Shown: positions 9,575-18,154 of the stretch, one piece after another
Position numbering within the stretch: the first letter of the stretch is position 1
Layout of the letters: every line of letters starts with the position of its first letter
Source: DASYPQ01 sp041488095
GTDB lineage: Bacteria; Planctomycetota; UBA1135; GCA-002686595
Direction: 5' to 3'
DNA: 61,910 nt
NCBI GenBank assembly: GCA_041488095.1
Contig: JBGPOP010000026.1
Span: forward strand, 1 to 61,910
Notes under the pieces: generated by a model
Database searches by the model: none
What the model was told of the DNA's origin: nothing
What the model saw: only the letters and a program-made list of their open reading frames with translations
Translations under genes and position numbers: made by a program

Positions 9575-9649
9575 TGGAGCGGCTGAAGGGACTTGAACCC
9601 TCGACATCCACCTTGGCAAGGTGGCGCTCTACCACTGAGCTACAGCCGC
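9575..9649 (-). tRNA. tRNA-Gly (anticodon GCC)
   Basis: A cloverleaf is readable on the minus strand. The acceptor GCGGCTG (9649-9643) pairs with CAGCCGC, discriminator U follows and CCA is encoded (9577-9575). The D arm is AGCTCAGTGGTAGAGC. The anticodon arm CACCT-TGCCA-AGGTG presents GCC in the loop TTGCCAA. The T arm is GAGGGTTCAAGTCCCTT. All stems pair well and there is no long variable arm. Confidence 0.96.
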
Positions 9650-9670
9650 GTTTTCCCGAGCGGGCGCAAG

Positions 9671-9698
9671 AGGATAGCCGCCACTCGAGGGAAGGCAA
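9671..9698 (-). promoter_or_regulatory. Putative sigma-70 promoter for tRNA-Gly
   Basis: On the minus strand TTGCCT (9698-9693) and TATCCT (9676-9671) are separated by 16 nt, each matching the housekeeping hexamers at 4 of 6 positions. Transcription would start near 9664, about 15 nt before the tRNA 5' end. Confidence 0.45.
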
Positions 9699-9724
9699 GC
9701 GACGGCCCCGGACCGGCTTCCGGT

Positions 9725-10525
9725 TCACCTACGCGATCCGCCCGCCGCTCCCAGCGCTCGCGCGATCTCCGTCGCCACAAACTTCCCCGCCTCCTCCGCT
9801 GCCTCCTCGATCGGCCTGCCCAGCGCCAGCCCCGCTGCCAGGTGCGTCGCGAAGCGACACCCCGAGCCGCGGATCCCGCCTCCCCGGAGCCGCGGCCGCT
9901 CGAGCCACGCGCAAGCCCCGTCCGCGCGAGCGACGAGGTCGCGCACCGGGTCCTCGCGGCCGTGACCTCCCTTGATGACGACGGCCGCTGCGCCGAGCGC
10001 CAGCAGGATGCGAGCTGCCTCGATCCGCGCGGAGAATGAAGCTTCCAGCGCCTCGAGAGGCTCGCACGAGAGCTCCGCCGCCTCGGACAGATTCGGCGTC
10101 AACACCACGGCCTCGGCGGCGAGCTCGCCGCGCAACGCCTCGACGGCGTCCGCATCGAGGAATCGCCCTCCGCTCGAGGCCCGGATCACCGGATCGACGA
10201 CCGCCGGGAGGTCCGCTCCCGCGAGCTTGCGCAGCTCGCGCAGCAGCTCCCTTGCGGCGCGCACGTGCTCCGCCCCCGGCAGCAGGCCGAACTTGACCGC
10301 GTCGACGCCATCACGCGCGCTCTCCAGCGCTTCGCTTCGCCACTCGCGTGGATCCCGTGCACCGATCGATCGCACGCTTCGCTCGTCCTGATCGGTTCGC
10401 GCCGTCACCACCGGGAGCGGCTCGACATCCAGCCCGCGCAGCGCCGAGAGGTCGGCATCGATCCCCGCGCCGCTCGGGTCGTGCCCGGCGACGATCAGAA
10501 GGCGTCGGCGATCGTGCTGCCCCAT
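9725..10525 (-). CDS. thiD: Hydroxymethylpyrimidine/phosphomethylpyrimidine kinase ThiD
   Basis: A 266-residue ribokinase-fold kinase of the ThiD family, which phosphorylates HMP and HMP-P in thiamine biosynthesis. It shows the N-terminal LIVAGHDPSGAGIDADL signature, the VVDPVIRASSGG segment, LTPNLSEAAEL, and the C-terminal GSGCRFATHLAAGLALG anion-hole region, where ThiD usually has GTGCT/GSGC. It starts at ATG 10525 and is divergent from the next gene at 10587, leaving a 61-nt shared upstream region. No thiE or thiC is nearby, so it may be a stand-alone salvage gene. Length is normal for a single-domain ThiD. Confidence 0.9.
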   Translation of the reverse strand: MGQHDRRRLLIVAGHDPSGAGIDADLSALRGLDVEPLPVVTARTDQDERSVRSIGARDPREWRSEALESARDGVDAVKFGLLPGAEHVRAARELLRELRKLAGADLPAVVDPVIRASSGGRFLDADAVEALRGELAAEAVVLTPNLSEAAELSCEPLEALEASFSARIEAARILLALGAAAVVIKGGHGREDPVRDLVARADGACAWLERPRLRGGGIRGSGCRFATHLAAGLALGRPIEEAAEEAGKFVATEIARALGAAGGSRR

Positions 10526-10573
10526 GATTTCACGGTCCGGAGCAGATGCTACTCCGCTCCCGGCCTGCGGCCG

Positions 10574-10579
10574 TAGAAT
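10574..10579 (+). promoter_or_regulatory. Putative -10 element (TAGAAT)
   Basis: TAGAAT sits 7 nt before the ATG at 10587, so a transcript starting at normal spacing would be leaderless or nearly so. The same core, TA(C/G)AATC, recurs before purB, the rhodanese and the thioredoxin-like gene. No convincing -35 is seen. Confidence 0.35.
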
Positions 10580-10586
10580 CGCCGCG

Positions 10587-11810
10587 ATGCCGTCGACGAC
10601 CCTGCTCGCGCTCGCTGCCGCCGCCGCCGCTTCTGCAGGAGGCGATCGCATCCCCGACCGCGTCGACCTCACCGGCGGCGCCCGGCTCGAGGGGCGCGTG
10701 GTGTACGAGGACGCCGCGAAGCTCATCCTGCGCACCGGCATCGGCGACAAGAGCATCGACATGAAGGACGTGAAGAACGTCCGCTCGCGCGCGCGTCTCC
10801 AGCGCGAGGCCTTCGACCGCTGGCTCGCGCTCGACGCGAGCTCCCTCCCCGCCGTCCTCGATCTGGCCCGCTCCTGCCGCCAGACCGACCTCCTCGAGGA
10901 CGCGCAAGCCTTCGCCTGGTACGCCGTCCTCCTCGATCCCAAGAGCGCGGACGCCCATGCGCTGCTCGAGCACAGGCTGCGCGGCTCGGTCTGGGAGATG
11001 CACGATGCGAAGGACCATTGGACCCCCTTCGAGAAGCTCCTCGTCTCCCGCAAGGACGGGGACGTGGCCGAGGAGCTCTCGACCTCGCACTACCTCGTGC
11101 GGACGAGCCTCGATCTCCGGCGCGCGGTGGAGACGGCTCTCGACCTCGAGTGCTTCTACCGCGCCTTCTACGGTCTCTTCGGGGCCGACCTCGAGCTCTT
11201 CGAGGTCGTCGACCCCCTGGCCGCCCACATCTACGCCGACGAGCGCTCCTTCCCCGAGATCGCGACCGGCCGCCGCGCGTACACCGATCCCCGACTGAAC
11301 ACCATCCTGATCGACGCCTCGCACGGCCTCGATGCCGGCGCGATCTTCCACGAGGCGACGCACCAGCTCCTCGAAGCGACGACGCGCCTCTCGCGCTCGG
11401 GCCTCGGCGACGTCCCGGGCTGGCTCCACGAGGGTCTCGCCGAGTACATGCGCGCCGGCATGGGCGGGCCGCCGGGCCGCAGGAAGTTCACTCCGGGAGC
11501 GCTGCTCCCGGCCCACTTCGCCACCTACGCCGCCGCCAAGGCCCCCTATGACCTCGCGCGCGTCCTGCACTTCGGGGCCGACGACTTCCTGGCCTCGAGC
11601 AAGTCCGACCTGAAGTACGCGCAGGCCTACACGCTGGTCCAATTCTGCCTGCACGGCGAGAACGGCCGGCATCGCGCGCCGTTCATCGCCTTCCTGCGCT
11701 CGGCCTGGCACGGGCAGTCCTCGAGCAGCGACTTCAAGAAGACCCTGCGGCTCGACGAGCCCGCGTTCGAGAAGTCCTGGCTCGCCTACGTCCGGGCGAA
11801 CGCGCGCTGA
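10587..11810 (+). CDS. Exported DUF1570-like metallopeptidase-fold protein
   Basis: A 407-residue protein with an N-terminal hydrophobic signal (MPSTTLLALAAAAAASAGG) and then a region of about 200 residues without recognised motifs. The C-terminal half carries IFHEATHQLLE, an HExxH zinc motif, and WLHEGLAEYM about 35 residues later, which supplies the third ligand Glu. This is a gluzincin (peptidase MA clan/DUF1570) arrangement, the domain being common in planctomycete genomes. The motif looks intact, so it is probably an active exported peptidase; the substrate is unknown. ATG 10587 is chosen because it begins the signal peptide. It converges with the sugar-phosphate isomerase gene, 16 nt away. 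Confidence 0.75.
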   Translation: MPSTTLLALAAAAAASAGGDRIPDRVDLTGGARLEGRVVYEDAAKLILRTGIGDKSIDMKDVKNVRSRARLQREAFDRWLALDASSLPAVLDLARSCRQTDLLEDAQAFAWYAVLLDPKSADAHALLEHRLRGSVWEMHDAKDHWTPFEKLLVSRKDGDVAEELSTSHYLVRTSLDLRRAVETALDLECFYRAFYGLFGADLELFEVVDPLAAHIYADERSFPEIATGRRAYTDPRLNTILIDASHGLDAGAIFHEATHQLLEATTRLSRSGLGDVPGWLHEGLAEYMRAGMGGPPGRRKFTPGALLPAHFATYAAAKAPYDLARVLHFGADDFLASSKSDLKYAQAYTLVQFCLHGENGRHRAPFIAFLRSAWHGQSSSSDFKKTLRLDEPAFEKSWLAYVRANAR

Positions 11811-11826
11811 CCGCCGCTGCGCGAGC

Positions 11827-12750
11827 TCAGATTCCCAGGTCGACCAGGAACTGCACCGCGGCCAGGATCTCGGCCCGGCCGTGCCGCGGATTGACCTCGA
11901 GCACGCGCTCCGCTCCCCGCGGCAGGTAGCCGGCGACGAGCTTGAAGTCGACTTCGCCCGTTCCGGGCGGCATCTCGGCCTGGCCTTCGGCCTCATCCTG
12001 GAGATGAACCCCGAGCATCTTGCCCGCGTAGGAATCGAGCCATTGGCCGTGCGTGCCCAGACCCGCGCGCTCGCGCAGCTGGCTGCGGCCCGTGTCGTGC
12101 CAGTAGGCGATGCCCTTGCTCGCCAGGTCGTCGAGCACCCAGCCCACGGACTCGAAGCTCAGCAGGTCGTTCAAGCCCTGCCCGGTCTCGATCGCGATCC
12201 TCGTCTCCGGGAATTCCGAGAGCAGCGTGTGCAGCGAGCGACACAGGTGCTCGATCTGTCGCTGCCCCTTCTTGCGCACTCGCGCGGCGAGGTCGCGGGC
12301 GCTGGCGCGTGTCTCGTCGGTCGGTCCGTCGCGCAGCATCTTCGCCTGCAGGCGGTCGGCCTCATCCTGCAGCGCCCGATCCTCGATCTCGCAGCCGCGC
12401 ACGACGACGACCGGGCACTCGTAACGGTGCGCGACGCGGATGTGGCGCCGCACGCAGTTGATCGCACGCTCGCGCGCGTCCTCGTCGAGGCTGCCGAGCT
12501 TGGTGCCGGAGGGATGCTCGCCGGCCGGATCGAGGCACCCGGCCACGAGCGAGCGCACTTCGATCCCGGTCTCGCGCCGCGACTGCTCGAAGCCGTTGAG
12601 CGTCACGGGGACCTCCGAGATCCCGATCTCGATGCGCCGGAAGCCCATGGCCACGGTCGCGAAGGCCTGGTCTTCAATCGACTTGAGACGGCCCCCGTAG
12701 CAGGTCGTCGACAGGGAGAACTCGTTCGGGATGCCCGGCTGCGTGAGCAA
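11827..12750 (-). CDS. Sugar phosphate isomerase/epimerase-like TIM-barrel protein
   Basis: A 307-residue protein of the xylose isomerase-like TIM-barrel (AP endonuclease 2) superfamily. Typical strands are visible: FSLSTTCYGG, FRRIEIGISEV, VVVVRGCEI, RIAIETGQGLNDLL, IAYWHDTGRSQL with the metal-ligand-like His/Asp, and LGVHLQDEAEG. The only usable start is TTG at 12750, preceded by GAGG; the frame is closed by TAG not far upstream and the next ATG is well inside the fold. The substrate cannot be told from sequence. It stands alone, with about 400 nt of non-coding DNA upstream. Confidence 0.72.
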   Translation of the reverse strand: MLTQPGIPNEFSLSTTCYGGRLKSIEDQAFATVAMGFRRIEIGISEVPVTLNGFEQSRRETGIEVRSLVAGCLDPAGEHPSGTKLGSLDEDARERAINCVRRHIRVAHRYECPVVVVRGCEIEDRALQDEADRLQAKMLRDGPTDETRASARDLAARVRKKGQRQIEHLCRSLHTLLSEFPETRIAIETGQGLNDLLSFESVGWVLDDLASKGIAYWHDTGRSQLRERAGLGTHGQWLDSYAGKMLGVHLQDEAEGQAEMPPGTGEVDFKLVAGYLPRGAERVLEVNPRHGRAEILAAVQFLVDLGI

Positions 12751-13148
12751 TTCAACCTCGTGGATCGATCCGGGGGGGGCTCTCCGGCCACCGCCTGCCT
12801 ATCGCCGGACCCTTAGGTTTTTCCTCAGCCGAAAAGTACCCCGAGAATCCCGGGCAGGCCGGGATGTCCCAGATCCGGTCTTCGATGGTCTTCAAGGTTC
12901 TGGACGCAGCCCCGGGGTCTGCCTCGAAGTCGCGGCGCGAGGCGGAATTGCATTCCCACCAGGCCCCGACTTCGCGCTCAGGACGGTCCAGATCTAGGGG
13001 GAGAATACAAACTCGCAATCGAGGGCGCAAAGATCCCGGGAGGGGGCCGTGGAGGCCAGGGATCGGTGGCGCGGCGCCTCTACGAGCGCACGGGAGTTTC
13101 CGGACGGGGGAGGGACGCCGGGCCGAACCGGGCGTGGCGAGCCCGGGC
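12751..13148. other. Intergenic region, no gene recognised
   Basis: These 398 nt separate the isomerase start (12750) from the purB stop (13149), both on the minus strand. Short open frames here have no recognisable motif. An A-rich patch on the minus strand, GAGGAAAAACCTAAGG, near 12810-12825 is the only compositional irregularity and may mark a promoter or leader for the isomerase. Nothing firmer is supported. Confidence 0.4.
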
Positions 13149-14585
13149 CTAGACCCGGACCTCGCTCTTCGACCGGGTGAGGTCGCGGTGGCGCTCGAGG
13201 AGGGGGTCCACCTCCTCGGCCAGGTACTCCAGGACCTGCTCCGGGGCGCGGCCGACGTGCCGGGAGCCGTCCCGAAGCAGCGCGTCGAGGCGCGGCGCGA
13301 GCGACCCGAGGAGCGGATCGCGCGCGAGAAGCTCCCGCAGGGGGTTCTCCCCTCCCTCCTCTTTCATCGCCCGCACGGCCGCCTGGCTGGCCCGGCGCAG
13401 CGCCTCGTGGACGTCCTGCCGGTCGAGGCCCTGCTTGACCGCGGCCATCATCAGCTCCTCGGTGGCCAGGAAGGGCAGCTCGGCCTGGAGGTTCGCGCCG
13501 ATCACGCGCGGGTTCACGACCAGGCCGGAGGCGACATCGAGGACCAGGTTCAAGACCGCGTCGGTGGCCAGGAACATCTCGGCGATCGCGATCCGGCGGT
13601 TGGCCGAGTCGTCGAGAGTGCGCTCGAGCCACTGGTTGGCGGCCGTGTGCGCGGCGTTGTCGAGGGCGGCGATCACGAAGCGCGCCAGGCCGCACACGCG
13701 TTCGCAGCGCATGGGGTTGCGCTTCCAGGGCATCGCGGAGGACCCGACCTGGCTCGCCTCGAAGGGCTCTTCGACTTCGCGGCGGTGCGCGAGCAGCCGC
13801 ACGTCGGTCGCGAACTTGTGCGCCGACTGCGCGATCGACGAGAGCACCTGCAATACGCGGAAGTCGAGCTGGCGCGGGTAGGTCTGGCCGGTGACGCCGA
13901 AGCTCCTCTCGAAGCCCATCGCCCGCGTCACGCGGCGATCGAGCTCGCGCACCTTGCCGTGATCCCCTTCGAAAAGGGCCAGGAACGAGGCCTGCGTGCC
14001 GGTGGTGCCCTTGACGCCGCGGAAGCGCATCGAGGCCTCGGCATGGTCGAGGTCCTCGAGGTCGTGCGCGAGGTCCTGGATCCACAGGCACGCGCGCTTG
14101 CCCACGGTGGTCGCCTGCGCGGGCTGGAAGTGCGTGAAGCCGAGGGTCGGCAGGCTGCGCCATTCCAGCGCGAAAGCGCGCAGCGCCGCGATCGTGCTCA
14201 CGAGCTGCCGGCGCAGGAGGCGCAAGCCCTCGCGCATCGCGATCAGCTCGGCATTGTCGGTCACGAAGCAGGAGGTCGCGCCGAGGTGGAGGATCGGCCG
14301 AGCCTTCGGGCACTGGTCCCCGAAAGCGTGGATGTGCGCCATGACGTCGTGGCGCAGCCTGCGCTCGTGCTCCGCGGCGGCCTCGAGGTTCAGGTCCTCG
14401 GCGTGAGCGCGCATCTCGGCGATCTGCTCCTTCGTGATCGGCAGCCCCAGATCCATCTCCGCCTGCGCCAGCGCGATCCACAGCGTCCGCCAGGTCGTGA
14501 ACTTCCTGCGGTCGGAGAAGTTCTCGCTCATCGCACGGCTGGCGTAGCGCTCGCCGAGCGGGCTCGTATAGGTGTCGGCGTCCAT
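13149..14585 (-). CDS. purB: Adenylosuccinate lyase
   Basis: A 478-residue fumarase/aspartase-superfamily enzyme that removes fumarate from SAICAR and adenylosuccinate in purine synthesis. Signature segments are HDVMAHIHAFGD with the catalytic-type His, the ILHLGATSCFVTDN region, TLGFTHFQPAQATTVGKR, and the flexible signature loop GSSAMPWKRNPMRCE. The opening YTSPLGERYASRAMSENFS is the longer (eukaryote-like/ADSL) type. It starts at ATG 14585, with a TACAAT -10-like element only 11-16 nt upstream, so the mRNA leader would be very short. It is the last gene of a leftward run with vanZ, the kinase and nadC. Confidence 0.94.
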   Translation of the reverse strand: MDADTYTSPLGERYASRAMSENFSDRRKFTTWRTLWIALAQAEMDLGLPITKEQIAEMRAHAEDLNLEAAAEHERRLRHDVMAHIHAFGDQCPKARPILHLGATSCFVTDNAELIAMREGLRLLRRQLVSTIAALRAFALEWRSLPTLGFTHFQPAQATTVGKRACLWIQDLAHDLEDLDHAEASMRFRGVKGTTGTQASFLALFEGDHGKVRELDRRVTRAMGFERSFGVTGQTYPRQLDFRVLQVLSSIAQSAHKFATDVRLLAHRREVEEPFEASQVGSSAMPWKRNPMRCERVCGLARFVIAALDNAAHTAANQWLERTLDDSANRRIAIAEMFLATDAVLNLVLDVASGLVVNPRVIGANLQAELPFLATEELMMAAVKQGLDRQDVHEALRRASQAAVRAMKEEGGENPLRELLARDPLLGSLAPRLDALLRDGSRHVGRAPEQVLEYLAEEVDPLLERHRDLTRSKSEVRV

Positions 14586-14595
14586 CCGTCCCGGG

Positions 14596-14601
14596 ATTGT
14601 A
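14596..14601 (-). promoter_or_regulatory. Putative -10 element for purB (TACAAT)
   Basis: On the minus strand GTACAATCCCGG ends 10 nt before the purB ATG. TACAAT matches the -10 consensus at 5 of 6 positions, and the flanking AATCCC is shared with the elements before the rhodanese and thioredoxin-like genes. No clear -35 is seen. Confidence 0.4.
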
Positions 14602-14623
14602 CGAAGGCCGGGCCTCGGCTTCC

Positions 14624-15193
14624 TCACAACCAGGCCTGGTCCGGGAAGAGCGGGGGCACGAAGTTCGCGAGCGCCGCCGCGACGGCGCATGCGAGCAGCC
14701 CGAGGGCGAACCGCCAGCCGAATGCGCGCGGCGAGGCGCGCGGCCCCCCGATCGTGGCGATGCAGGCGAGCGTGGCGCTCGCCCCGACGAGATCGGTGAG
14801 CACGTCGAAGGCCGAGGGATCGCGGTGGGGCGTGAACGACTGGTGGAACTCGTCGCCGGCAGCGTAGAGCAGGACCGCGAGCAGGATCGCGCCGACCGCG
14901 CACCGGTCCAGGACCGGCCAGCCTTCCTGGCGCGGCGCCGCGAGCGCGAGCCAGACCGCGAGGACGCCGTACTCGAACGCGTGCGCGCTGTTGGCGAGGA
15001 CGCCGCCGAGGTCGCCCTCGACGCCGATCGAAGGCGGCGCCCGCGAGCTCAAGAACCAGATCAGCGCAGCCCACAGCAGCGCCGGCGCGAAAGCCCACAC
15101 GCGGGGAATCCGCAGGAGGGCCTGCCCCAGGCCGCGCAGCGCGCGCACGGGCCACGGCGCGTTTCCCGTCGCCCCGTCCTCAGCACCGGCCAT
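14624..15193 (-). CDS. VanZ-like family membrane protein
   Basis: A 189-residue integral membrane protein with about four hydrophobic segments (about residues 35-50, 72-87, 100-113, 140-155 and a final one near 163-178). The diagnostic VanZ-like stretch is GDEFHQSFTPHRDPSAFDVL, followed by TDLVGA, with the conserved Glu, His, Gln and Asp. The biochemical role of the family is not established; the name comes from the teicoplanin-resistance accessory protein. The ATG (15193) lies 14 nt inside the 3' end of the upstream kinase gene, so the two are co-transcribed. It ends 39 nt before the purB start. Confidence 0.85.
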   Translation of the reverse strand: MAGAEDGATGNAPWPVRALRGLGQALLRIPRVWAFAPALLWAALIWFLSSRAPPSIGVEGDLGGVLANSAHAFEYGVLAVWLALAAPRQEGWPVLDRCAVGAILLAVLLYAAGDEFHQSFTPHRDPSAFDVLTDLVGASATLACIATIGGPRASPRAFGWRFALGLLACAVAAALANFVPPLFPDQAWL

Positions 15194-15659
15194 GCCTGCG
15201 CACCGCCCGGAACACGAGCCCTCGACCGTCCGCGCTCCTCGCGACCGTCAGGCTGTCGACCATGCCCGCGAGCAGGTAGAAGCCCCGGCCGCGCTCGTCC
15301 TCGAGGTCGGGAGCGGCATCCCGAGCGAGCAGCCCCTCGACGTCGCGCGGGTCGCCGCCGCCCTGGTCGCCGATCTCGAGCTCCCAGCCCGCGGGGGTGA
15401 TCGCGAGCACGAGGCTCATGCGCACGTCGCCGGGCCGGTCGGATTCCTCCATCGCGGACTCGCCGCCGCCGTGGTCGACCGCGTTGGAGAGCAGCTCGCC
15501 GGCCACGAACTCGAGCGCCTGGATCTCGGCGTCCGCCACACCCTCGCCCCGCGCGAACCGCCGCAGGACGGAGCGGGCCATGCGTTCGGCGCTGTGCGCG
15601 GCCGGAAGGTCGAGGCGCAGCTCGTGGGGCCTCTCGCGGCTCTCCCGGATCGGACTCAC
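15180..15659 (-). CDS. RsbW-like serine kinase/anti-sigma ATP-binding protein
   Basis: A 159-residue single HATPase_c_2 domain like the anti-sigma factor kinase RsbW/SpoIIAB. The N box is EFVAGELLSNAVDHGGG, and the G1/G2 regions are ELEIGDQGGGDP and DERGRGFYLLAGMVDSL. Such proteins bind and inhibit a sigma factor, or phosphorylate an anti-anti-sigma STAS protein; neither partner is in the immediate neighbourhood. The start is GTG at 15659, overlapping the nadC stop in GTGA, which is why this start is chosen over alternatives. Its 3' end overlaps vanZ by 14 nt. Confidence 0.85.
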   Translation of the reverse strand: MSPIRESRERPHELRLDLPAAHSAERMARSVLRRFARGEGVADAEIQALEFVAGELLSNAVDHGGGESAMEESDRPGDVRMSLVLAITPAGWELEIGDQGGGDPRDVEGLLARDAAPDLEDERGRGFYLLAGMVDSLTVARSADGRGLVFRAVRRHGRC

Positions 15660-16612
15660 GAGAGCGGCTCGAGCTCCAGCGACAGATCCAGGGCCGGCGC
15701 CGAGTGCGTCAGGGCGCCGATCGAGAGGCGGTCGACGCCGCTTCTCGCGACCGCCCCGATCGATCGCTCGTCGATGCCGCCCGAGGCTTCGAGCTCGACC
15801 GAGCGCCCGCGCTCCGCGGCGCGCGCGCGGAGCAGAGGGCAGAGCCTCGCGAGTCCCGGCGCGGTCATGTTGTCGAGGAGGACCACGTCCGCGCCGCCGT
15901 CGATGGCGGCCTGCGCCTCCTTCTCGTCGCGCGCCTCGCACGTGATCCGCACGGTCGGTCCGACCGCGCGTCGCAGGTCGGCGAGCACAGCCTCGATGCT
16001 GCGGCCGGCGAGCTCGATGTGGTTCTCCTTGACCATGACCTCGTCGTAGAGGCCGAAGCGATGGTTTTCCCCTCCTCCGCAGCGCACGGCGTACTTCTCG
16101 AGCAGGCGCAGGCCGGGCGTGGTCTTGCGCGTGTCGAGGATGCGCGGAGCGCCGGCCGCGCCCGATGAACCCGGGCCGGCCGCTTCGCGCGCGAGCCGGA
16201 CGTAGCACGCCGTGAGGGTCGCGATCCCGGAGAGGCGCTGGACGAAGTTCAGCGCGGTGCGCTCGGCCGAGAGCAGCGCGCGCGCCGAGCCCTCGACGCG
16301 CGCGACGAGGTCGCCCTTCCTGCACCGCGATCCGTCCTCGGCCAGCAGCTCGATCTTGGCCTTGCGGTCGCACAGCTCGAACGTGCGCGCGAACACCGGG
16401 AGGCCCGCCAGGACGCCGTCCCCCTTGGCGATGAGCGACGCGCGCGCGCGGGCCCTCTCGGGCACGGCGGTGACGGAGGTCAGGTCGCCGCCGCCGCGGT
16501 CCTCGTCGAGCCCCATGCGGACGAAGCGGTCGATCTCCGCGGGCAGGAGCGGCCGGGGCGGCCCCGAGCGCGGCGGGGGCAGGCCGGCGGAGGGCGCGGG
16601 AAGGGTCGGCAC
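15656..16612 (-). CDS. nadC: Nicotinate-nucleotide pyrophosphorylase (quinolinate phosphoribosyltransferase)
   Basis: A 318-residue NadC, which makes nicotinate mononucleotide from quinolinate and PRPP in NAD synthesis. Visible signatures are LDEDRGGGDLTS, SAERTALNFVQRLSGIATLT, ILDTRKTTPGLRLLEKYAV with the Arg/Lys of the PRPP/QA site, GGGENHRFGLYDEVMVKENH, VVLLDNM and LEASGGIDE. The start is GTG at 16612; the first 20 or so residues are Pro-rich and may be disordered or slightly over-extended. It overlaps the RsbW-like gene in GTGA. nadA and nadB are not in the window. Confidence 0.94.
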   Translation of the reverse strand: MPTLPAPSAGLPPPRSGPPRPLLPAEIDRFVRMGLDEDRGGGDLTSVTAVPERARARASLIAKGDGVLAGLPVFARTFELCDRKAKIELLAEDGSRCRKGDLVARVEGSARALLSAERTALNFVQRLSGIATLTACYVRLAREAAGPGSSGAAGAPRILDTRKTTPGLRLLEKYAVRCGGGENHRFGLYDEVMVKENHIELAGRSIEAVLADLRRAVGPTVRITCEARDEKEAQAAIDGGADVVLLDNMTAPGLARLCPLLRARAAERGRSVELEASGGIDERSIGAVARSGVDRLSIGALTHSAPALDLSLELEPLS

Positions 16613-16644
16613 GGGAGAAGTCTACGGCGGAGGGCGAGAAGGCT

Positions 16645-17052
16645 CTACCCGGGTGGTCGACCTGCGACTCCGACAGGACCTGGGTCCTCTCGGGGGCTCT
16701 CTCCGCTCTTCCTCAGCGCCTTCCGGATCGCGCGCACGGTCTCCGGGCCGATGCCCGGGATGTCTTCCCAGGCTTCCGGGCCGCCGGTGAGGCCGCGCTC
16801 CCAGCGGGCACGGGCGATCGCGAGGGCGCGCGTCGCGCCGATGGCGGGGAGGCGGCGCAGCTCACGCGGGCTCATGCGGTCGGGATCGGTTTCGGGCGGG
16901 TCGAGAGCATGGGCGGGCGCGCGCGCGCGGATCTCGCGCTCGGGGAGCTTCTGGTGCTCGGGCGCGAGCTGCGTCGCGGCGAGCAGCCAGCCCGCCAGGA
17001 CGTAGAGCCAGGCGGGGTTGTCCTCGGGGTTGCTCTCTAGTTCGGGGTCCAC
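16645..17052 (-). CDS. Small helix-hairpin-helix (ComEA-like) protein
   Basis: A 135-residue protein. A hydrophobic stretch (WLYVLAGWLLAATQLA, about residues 15-30) could anchor it in the membrane. The C-terminal half has two helix-hairpin-helix motifs, MSPRELRRLPAIGATRALAI and AWEDIPGIGPETVRAIRKAL, as in the DNA-binding domain of ComEA-type competence proteins. It is shorter than a full ComEA with SLBB domain, and no other competence genes are nearby. The start is GTG 17052. It lies 31 nt after the end of the MinD/FlhG-like gene and 32 nt before nadC, probably in the same leftward unit. Confidence 0.65.
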   Translation of the reverse strand: MDPELESNPEDNPAWLYVLAGWLLAATQLAPEHQKLPEREIRARAPAHALDPPETDPDRMSPRELRRLPAIGATRALAIARARWERGLTGGPEAWEDIPGIGPETVRAIRKALRKSGESPREDPGPVGVAGRPPG

Positions 17053-17083
17053 GCCCCGGGGACCTCAGGATCGAGGGGAGGTT

Positions 17084-18040
17084 TCAGGGCTTTCCCGGGG
17101 AAACCCGTGAACGGGCCTCTCCGATCGCCGCCGGCGTGTACCCCGCCGTGCGCAGGAGCGAGCGACCCAGGCCCCTCGGCCGCTGCCGATCGATCTCCTC
17201 CGTGAGCCGCACCGAAAGCCGCTCCACCGCTCGCGCGAACGGCGACTCCGGCTCCGAGATCACCGTCGGCACGCGCTCGTTCACGCTCCTCACCACCGCC
17301 CGATCTTCCGGCAGCGCGCCTGCGAACCGCGGCTCGCGTCCCAGGAATTTCCGCGACACCCCGATCATCCGCTCCGCGACGTGCTGGGCCTCCTCCTCGC
17401 TCGTCGCGCGGTTGACGGCGAACAGCGGCTCGCAGTCCCCCCTCCGCTGCCACAGCGCCTTCAAGAACGCGTACGCGTCCGTCAGCGCCGTCACGTCGGG
17501 GGTCGTCACGATCAACACCACGTCGCTCGCCGCCGCGAAGGCGATCGTCTGGTTCGAGATCCCCGCGGCCGAGTCGACCAGCAACCGCCGGTACTCGCTC
17601 TCCACCGCCTCGATCCCGCACGCGATCATGTGCATCTCCCACGACGACAACCCGGCCATCCGCGACACGCCCGATCCCCCGCCGAGGAGGTCGAGGTTCT
17701 CCCGGCACTCCACCCGGATCTCGCGCACCGAGAGCCGCCCGTCGACCACGTCGACGAACGACAGCTCGGGCGTCACGTTCTGCAAGATGTGCGCGTTGCC
17801 GACCCCGAGGTCGGCGTCGACGATCAACGTCCGGACCTTCCGCGCGAAGAGCGTCGCGATCGACGCCGTCACCACCGACTTCCCCGTGCCGCCCTTGCCG
17901 CTCGCGACGCACAGCGACGCCGCGCGCGAAGTGTCGACCGCCTCCGCACCGGGGTCGAAGACGGCCTCGCTGACGGCCGTCCCGTCCCCACCGGCATCCG
18001 CGGCGAGATGCAGGAGCTTGCGTGCCTGGTCCCAGTTCAT
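17084..18040 (-). CDS. MinD/FlhG-type ParA-family ATPase
   Basis: A 318-residue deviant Walker A ATPase: CVASGKGGTGKSVVTASIAT (Walker A), IVDADLGVGNAH (Walker A'), and VDSAAGISNQTIAFAAASD (Walker B region, where FlhG/FleN have D-x-x-x-G-I). These proteins set the number or place of flagella, division sites or other polar structures. The match is closest to FlhG/FleN, but no flagellar gene is in the window, so its partner is unknown. ATG 18040 (MNWDQARKLLHLAADAGG) is preferred to the farther in-frame start at 18118, whose extra 26 residues look non-coding. Confidence 0.85.
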   Translation of the reverse strand: MNWDQARKLLHLAADAGGDGTAVSEAVFDPGAEAVDTSRAASLCVASGKGGTGKSVVTASIATLFARKVRTLIVDADLGVGNAHILQNVTPELSFVDVVDGRLSVREIRVECRENLDLLGGGSGVSRMAGLSSWEMHMIACGIEAVESEYRRLLVDSAAGISNQTIAFAAASDVVLIVTTPDVTALTDAYAFLKALWQRRGDCEPLFAVNRATSEEEAQHVAERMIGVSRKFLGREPRFAGALPEDRAVVRSVNERVPTVISEPESPFARAVERLSVRLTEEIDRQRPRGLGRSLLRTAGYTPAAIGEARSRVSPGKP

Positions 18041-18154
18041 CTCCCCAGCTTCCCCGATCGATCCAGGAGAGCGGCGCGCGCCGCCCTGCAAGGAGTCCCT
18101 TCGGCGCTGCGATCCCACGCCGGCCCGGAAACCCCGGAATCCGGCGCCCGCGAA

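Noticed and set aside
9369..9728. Open frame translating GCSSVVERHLAKVDVEGSSP through tRNA-Gly
   Set aside because: This is the familiar spurious translation of a tRNA gene; the cloverleaf explains the sequence.
12864..14867. 667-codon plus-strand frame opposite purB
   Set aside because: Antisense of purB; compositionally biased to Arg/Gly/Glu and without motifs.
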